Source: Actinomycetes bacterium (GTDB lineage: Bacteria > Actinomycetota > Actinomycetes > Actinomycetales > Cellulomonadaceae). From it: 8,416 nucleotides of DNA. The notes beneath the pieces are model-generated. The model saw only the letters and a list, made by a program, of their open reading frames with translations. It did not search any database and was not told the origin of the DNA. The stretch spans positions 1 through 8,416 of the forward strand of contig JAJYTJ010000162.1 of assembly GCA_021793115.1 (NCBI GenBank). Direction: 5' to 3'. The position numbers were made by a program, and so were the translations under genes. Positions within the stretch are counted from its first letter, which is position 1. Every line of letters begins with the position of its first letter. Positions 5,785-8,416 of the stretch are shown here, in pieces.

Positions 5785-6897
5785 TCAACTGGCGGTCGAG
5801 GGCGAGCGGCGCCAGCGGATGCCGGCCTCGAGGAAGCCGTCGATGTCGCCGTCGAAGACGGCGGCCGGGTTGCCGACCTCGTACTCGGTGCGCAGGTCCT
5901 TGACCATCTGGTACGGGTGCAGCACGTAGGAGCGCATCTGGTCGCCCCAGCTGGCCTTGATGTCGCCCGCCAGCTCCTTCTTCTTCGCGTCCTCCTCCTG
6001 CTGGCGCAGCACCAGCAGCCGGGACTGCAGCACGCGCATGGCGGCGGCGCGGTTCTGGATCTGGCTCTTCTCGTCCTGCATGGACACGACGAGGCCGGTG
6101 GGCAGGTGGGTGATGCGCACGGCGGAGTCGGTGGTGTTGACCGACTGGCCCCCCGGACCCGACGAGCGGAACACGTCGATGCGGATGTCCGTCTCGGGGA
6201 CGTCGATGTGGTCGGTCTGCTCGATGAGCGGGATCACCTCGACCGCCGCGAAGCTCGTCTGCCGGCGGCCCTGGTTGTCGAACGGCGAGATCCGCACGAG
6301 CCGGTGCGTGCCCGCCTCGACGGACAGGTTCCCGTAGGCGTACGGCACCTTGACCTCGAACGTCGCGGACTTGATGCCGGCCTCCTCGGCGAGGCTCGTG
6401 TCGAGCACCTTCGTCGGGTAGCCGTGGCGCTCGGCCCAGCGCAGGTACATCCGCAGCAGCATCTCGGCGAAGTCCGCCGCGTCGACGCCGCCCGCGCCGG
6501 ACCGGATCGTCACGACGGCCTCGCGCTGGTCGTACTCGCCGTTGAGCAGCGTGCGGACCTCGAGCTCGCCGAGGTCCCTGCGGATTCCGACCAGCTCGCC
6601 CTCGGCCTCCACCACCGTGTCGGCGTCGTCCTCCTCGGCCGCCAGCTCCGCGAGCGCCTCGAGGTCGTCGATGCGGGCCGCCAGCCGGTCGACGCGGTCC
6701 AGCTCCGCCTGCGTCGCGGACAGTGCGCTCGTCACCTGCTGCGCGTGCTCGGGGTCGTCCCACAGGTCGGGAACCGACGCCTGCTCGGAGAGCTCCGCGA
6801 TCTTGGCCGTGAGCACCGTCGGGTCGCTCACCGCGCGGATGGACTCCAGGGTGCTGCGCAGCTCGCGGATCTCGGCGGGGAAGTCGGTGGTGGCCAC
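5785..6897 (-). CDS. prfB: Peptide chain release factor 2 (RF2)
   Basis: The 370-residue RF2 recognises UAA/UGA stop codons and triggers peptide release. The stop-codon recognition tripeptide S204-P205-F206 (RISPFDNQG) identifies RF2, not RF1. The catalytic GGQ loop is at 249-251 ([20 protein letters not shown]), followed by the [11 protein letters not shown] helix. The N-terminal coiled-coil domain 1 (~1-110) is intact. The start is GTG6895-6897 ([10 protein letters not shown]) and the frame is uninterrupted, so the autoregulatory UGA frameshift known from E. coli prfB (near codon 26) is absent. No convincing ribosome site precedes the GTG, and a -10-like TACCCT lies only 8 bases upstream, so a leaderless mRNA is possible. 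Its own stop codon is TGA, an RF2 codon. Confidence 0.98.
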   Translation of the reverse strand: MATTDFPAEIRELRSTLESIRAVSDPTVLTAKIAELSEQASVPDLWDDPEHAQQVTSALSATQAELDRVDRLAARIDDLEALAELAAEEDDADTVVEAEGELVGIRRDLGELEVRTLLNGEYDQREAVVTIRSGAGGVDAADFAEMLLRMYLRWAERHGYPTKVLDTSLAEEAGIKSATFEVKVPYAYGNLSVEAGTHRLVRISPFDNQGRRQTSFAAVEVIPLIEQTDHIDVPETDIRIDVFRSSGPGGQSVNTTDSAVRITHLPTGLVVSMQDEKSQIQNRAAAMRVLQSRLLVLRQQEEDAKKKELAGDIKASWGDQMRSYVLHPYQMVKDLRTEYEVGNPAAVFDGDIDGFLEAGIRWRRSPSTAS

Positions 6898-6911
6898 GAC
6901 CGTCCAGGGTA
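6898..6911 (-). promoter_or_regulatory. Candidate prfB -10 element, leaderless transcript
   Basis: On the minus strand TACCCT (6906-6911) fits the actinobacterial TANNNT -10 pattern. Only 8 bases separate it from the GTG start, so transcription would begin at or next to the start codon. No clear -35 box and no Shine-Dalgarno sequence are seen. Leaderless mRNAs are common in Actinobacteria, so this is plausible but not proven. Confidence 0.4.
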
Positions 6912-7032
6912 CCGGGCGGCGTCCTGCCGGCCGGCCGCGCCGCCGGGGCCGCGGCGGAAGTGTGAGACGCTAGGGCCTTGAGGGCGTCGCTGTGCGCGCC
7001 CCGCGTCGTGGAGAACTCCCCGAGCCCCTTCC

Positions 7033-7070
7033 GTCGTCCTGTGCGGCCGCGTCCAGCGGCCGCCGACGAC
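7033..7070 (+). promoter_or_regulatory. Strong hairpin in helicase mRNA leader
   Basis: GCGGCCGC at 7043-7050 and again at 7056-7063 pair over a 5-base loop (GTCCA). GTCGTC (7033-7038) and GACGAC (7065-7070) add an outer 6-bp stem across a small internal loop. It lies 100 bases upstream of the helicase ATG. Leaders of DEAD-box helicase genes are often long, structured and self-regulated in other bacteria, so a regulatory role is reasonable. The promoter was not identified with confidence; TAGGGC at 6971-6976 is a poor -10 candidate. Confidence 0.4.
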
Positions 7071-7171
7071 AGCGGCCCGGTCGCTCGCGCGGCGGACCCA
7101 CGACCCCCGCAGCCGCGACCCGCGGCGCCCGACCTGCCGCGGCCCTGCGCCCGGCGCCCGAAAGGCTTCCC

Positions 7172-8416
7172 ATGACCACCTTCGCCGATCTCGGCGTGCC
7201 CGCCTCCCTCGCCGCGTGCCTGGCGGAGCAGGGCATCACCGCCCCGTTCCCCATCCAGACCGCCACGCTGCCCGACTCGCTCGCCGGCCGCGACGTGCTC
7301 GGCCGCGGCCGTACCGGGTCCGGCAAGACGCTCGCGTTCGCCCTGCCGCTCGTCGCGCGACTCGCGGCCTCGCCGTCGGGCCGCGCCCGGTCGCGCCGGC
7401 CCCGCGGGCTCGTGCTGTGCCCGACGCGCGAGCTGGCCAACCAGATCGACGCGGTGCTCGCTCCCCTGGCAGCAGCGGTCGGCCTGCGCACGACGACGAT
7501 CTTCGGCGGCGTCTCGCAGTCGCGCCAGGTCGCCGCGCTGGACGCGGGCATCGACATCGTCGTGGCCTGCCCCGGGCGCCTCGAGGACCTGCTCAACCAG
7601 AAGGTCCTCACACTCGACCAGGTCGCGGTGACGGTGCTCGACGAGGCCGACCACATGGCCGACCTCGGCTTCCTGCCGGGCGTCAAGCGCATCCTCGACC
7701 GCACGCCGGCCGGCGGCCAGCGCATGCTGTTCTCGGCCACGCTCGACAACGGCGTGGACGTGCTGGTGCGCCGATACCTCACGCAGCCGGTGCACCACTC
7801 GGTGGACCCCGCGCAGTCGCCGGTGGACCAGATGACCCACCACGTGCTCGAGGTGACCGACGCCGCGGCGAAGCAGGCCGTGGTGCGCCAGCTCGCCGGC
7901 GGTACCGGGCGGCGCGTCCTGTTCCTGCGCACCAAGCACCACGCGAAGAAGCTCGCCAAGCAGCTGGTGGCCGAGGGCATCGCCGCGGTGGAGCTCCACG
8001 GCAACCTGGGCCAGTCGGCCCGCGAGCGCAACCTGGCCGCGTTCGGCTCGGGCGACGCCACCGTGCTGGTGGCCACGGACATCGCCGCGCGCGGCATCCA
8101 CGTCGACGACGTCGAGCTCGTCGTGCACGTCGACCCGCCCGCCGAGAGCAAGGCGTACCTGCACCGCTCCGGTCGCACCGCACGCGCCGGCGCCGAGGGC
8201 GTCGTCGTGACGGTCGTGCTGCCCGAGGAGCGCGCGGACGTGCGCGCCATGACGCGCGCCGCGAAGATCACCGTCCGGCCGCAGGCCGTCACGCCGGGCG
8301 ACGCCACGGTCGGCGCCCTCGCCGGCGAGCCTGCGCCGCGCCGTGCCGTGCCGGTCGTCGCTCCGGCCGCGCCCGCCCCCGCACGCGCCTCCGGGGCCGG
8401 CGGGCGTGGCCGCGGA
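7172..8416 (+). CDS. DEAD-box ATP-dependent RNA helicase (3' end outside window)
   Basis: The frame is open from ATG7172 to the window edge, giving 415 codons and no stop, so the gene is partial. All superfamily 2 DEAD-box motifs are present: Q-motif GITAPFPIQ (21-29), motif I GRGRTGSGKT (44-53), Ia PTRELANQ (84-91), GG (112-113), II DEAD (157-160), III SAT (188-190), V TDIAARGIHVD (302-312) and VI HRSGRTARAG (331-340). After about residue 385 comes a Pro/Ala/Arg/Gly-rich tail, the usual RNA-binding C-terminal extension of RhlE/CsdA-type helicases. It probably remodels RNA during ribosome assembly or mRNA decay. GAAAGG (7160-7165) six bases before the ATG supports the start. It is transcribed divergently from prfB, with a 274-base gap. 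The exact subfamily cannot be fixed from the visible part. Confidence 0.96.
   Translation, partial: MTTFADLGVPASLAACLAEQGITAPFPIQTATLPDSLAGRDVLGRGRTGSGKTLAFALPLVARLAASPSGRARSRRPRGLVLCPTRELANQIDAVLAPLAAAVGLRTTTIFGGVSQSRQVAALDAGIDIVVACPGRLEDLLNQKVLTLDQVAVTVLDEADHMADLGFLPGVKRILDRTPAGGQRMLFSATLDNGVDVLVRRYLTQPVHHSVDPAQSPVDQMTHHVLEVTDAAAKQAVVRQLAGGTGRRVLFLRTKHHAKKLAKQLVAEGIAAVELHGNLGQSARERNLAAFGSGDATVLVATDIAARGIHVDDVELVVHVDPPAESKAYLHRSGRTARAGAEGVVVTVVLPEERADVRAMTRAAKITVRPQAVTPGDATVGALAGEPAPRRAVPVVAPAAPAPARASGAGGRGRG

Noticed and set aside
5654..8164. 836-residue open frame on the minus strand across prfB and the helicase gene
   Set aside because: It is the wrong frame for prfB and antisense to the helicase. 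The composition is Arg/Gly/His-rich with no domain; long shadow frames are normal at this GC content.
1..8416. tRNA, rRNA or tmRNA genes
   Set aside because: I saw no T-arm consensus or acceptor-stem pairing on either strand by eye. A covariance-model search would be needed to exclude them fully.

Overview
This is a chromosomal window from a very GC-rich actinomycete. The gene order prfB-ftsE-ftsX-(M23 peptidase)-smpB, the mycothiol-type isomerase/DinB-like protein and the strong G/C third-position bias fit Micrococcales. A relative of Cellulomonas is my guess, but the sequence alone does not settle the genus.

Layout: positions 1-1419 form an accessory-looking block. It has a perfect 29-bp-arm palindrome (22-85), a G-rich low-complexity tract (86-198), a forward gene for an AbiEi-type winged-helix plus DUF559 (Vsr-like nuclease fold) protein (288-1214), a C-rich tandem repeat (1231-1300) and a second, decayed copy of the palindrome (1308-1371). 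From 1420 to 6897 everything lies on the minus strand. In transcription order these are prfB (release factor 2), ftsE and ftsX (divisome ABC complex), a secreted coiled-coil M23 peptidoglycan peptidase, a small DinB/maleylpyruvate-isomerase-like protein and smpB. Divergent from prfB, a forward DEAD-box RNA helicase starts at 7172 after a structured leader and runs off the right edge.

How the genes work together: FtsE (ATPase) and FtsX (membrane subunit) form a complex that gates septal peptidoglycan hydrolysis. The M23 peptidase starts one base after the ftsX stop and is the likely hydrolase under its control. prfB and smpB belong to translation termination and ribosome rescue. The usual gene spacing and overlaps are intact, so this part is ordinary conserved chromosome.

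The most interesting part is the left block. A DUF559/AbiEi gene is bracketed by two related palindromes, each with a C-rich left flank and a G-rich right flank. It sits just downstream of smpB, a position where many bacteria carry ssrA (tmRNA) or genomic islands. The pattern suggests a small selfish or mobile unit, or a nuclease/DNA-binding protein with its own cognate palindromic sites. This is inference from architecture; no transposase or toxin partner is visible in the window.
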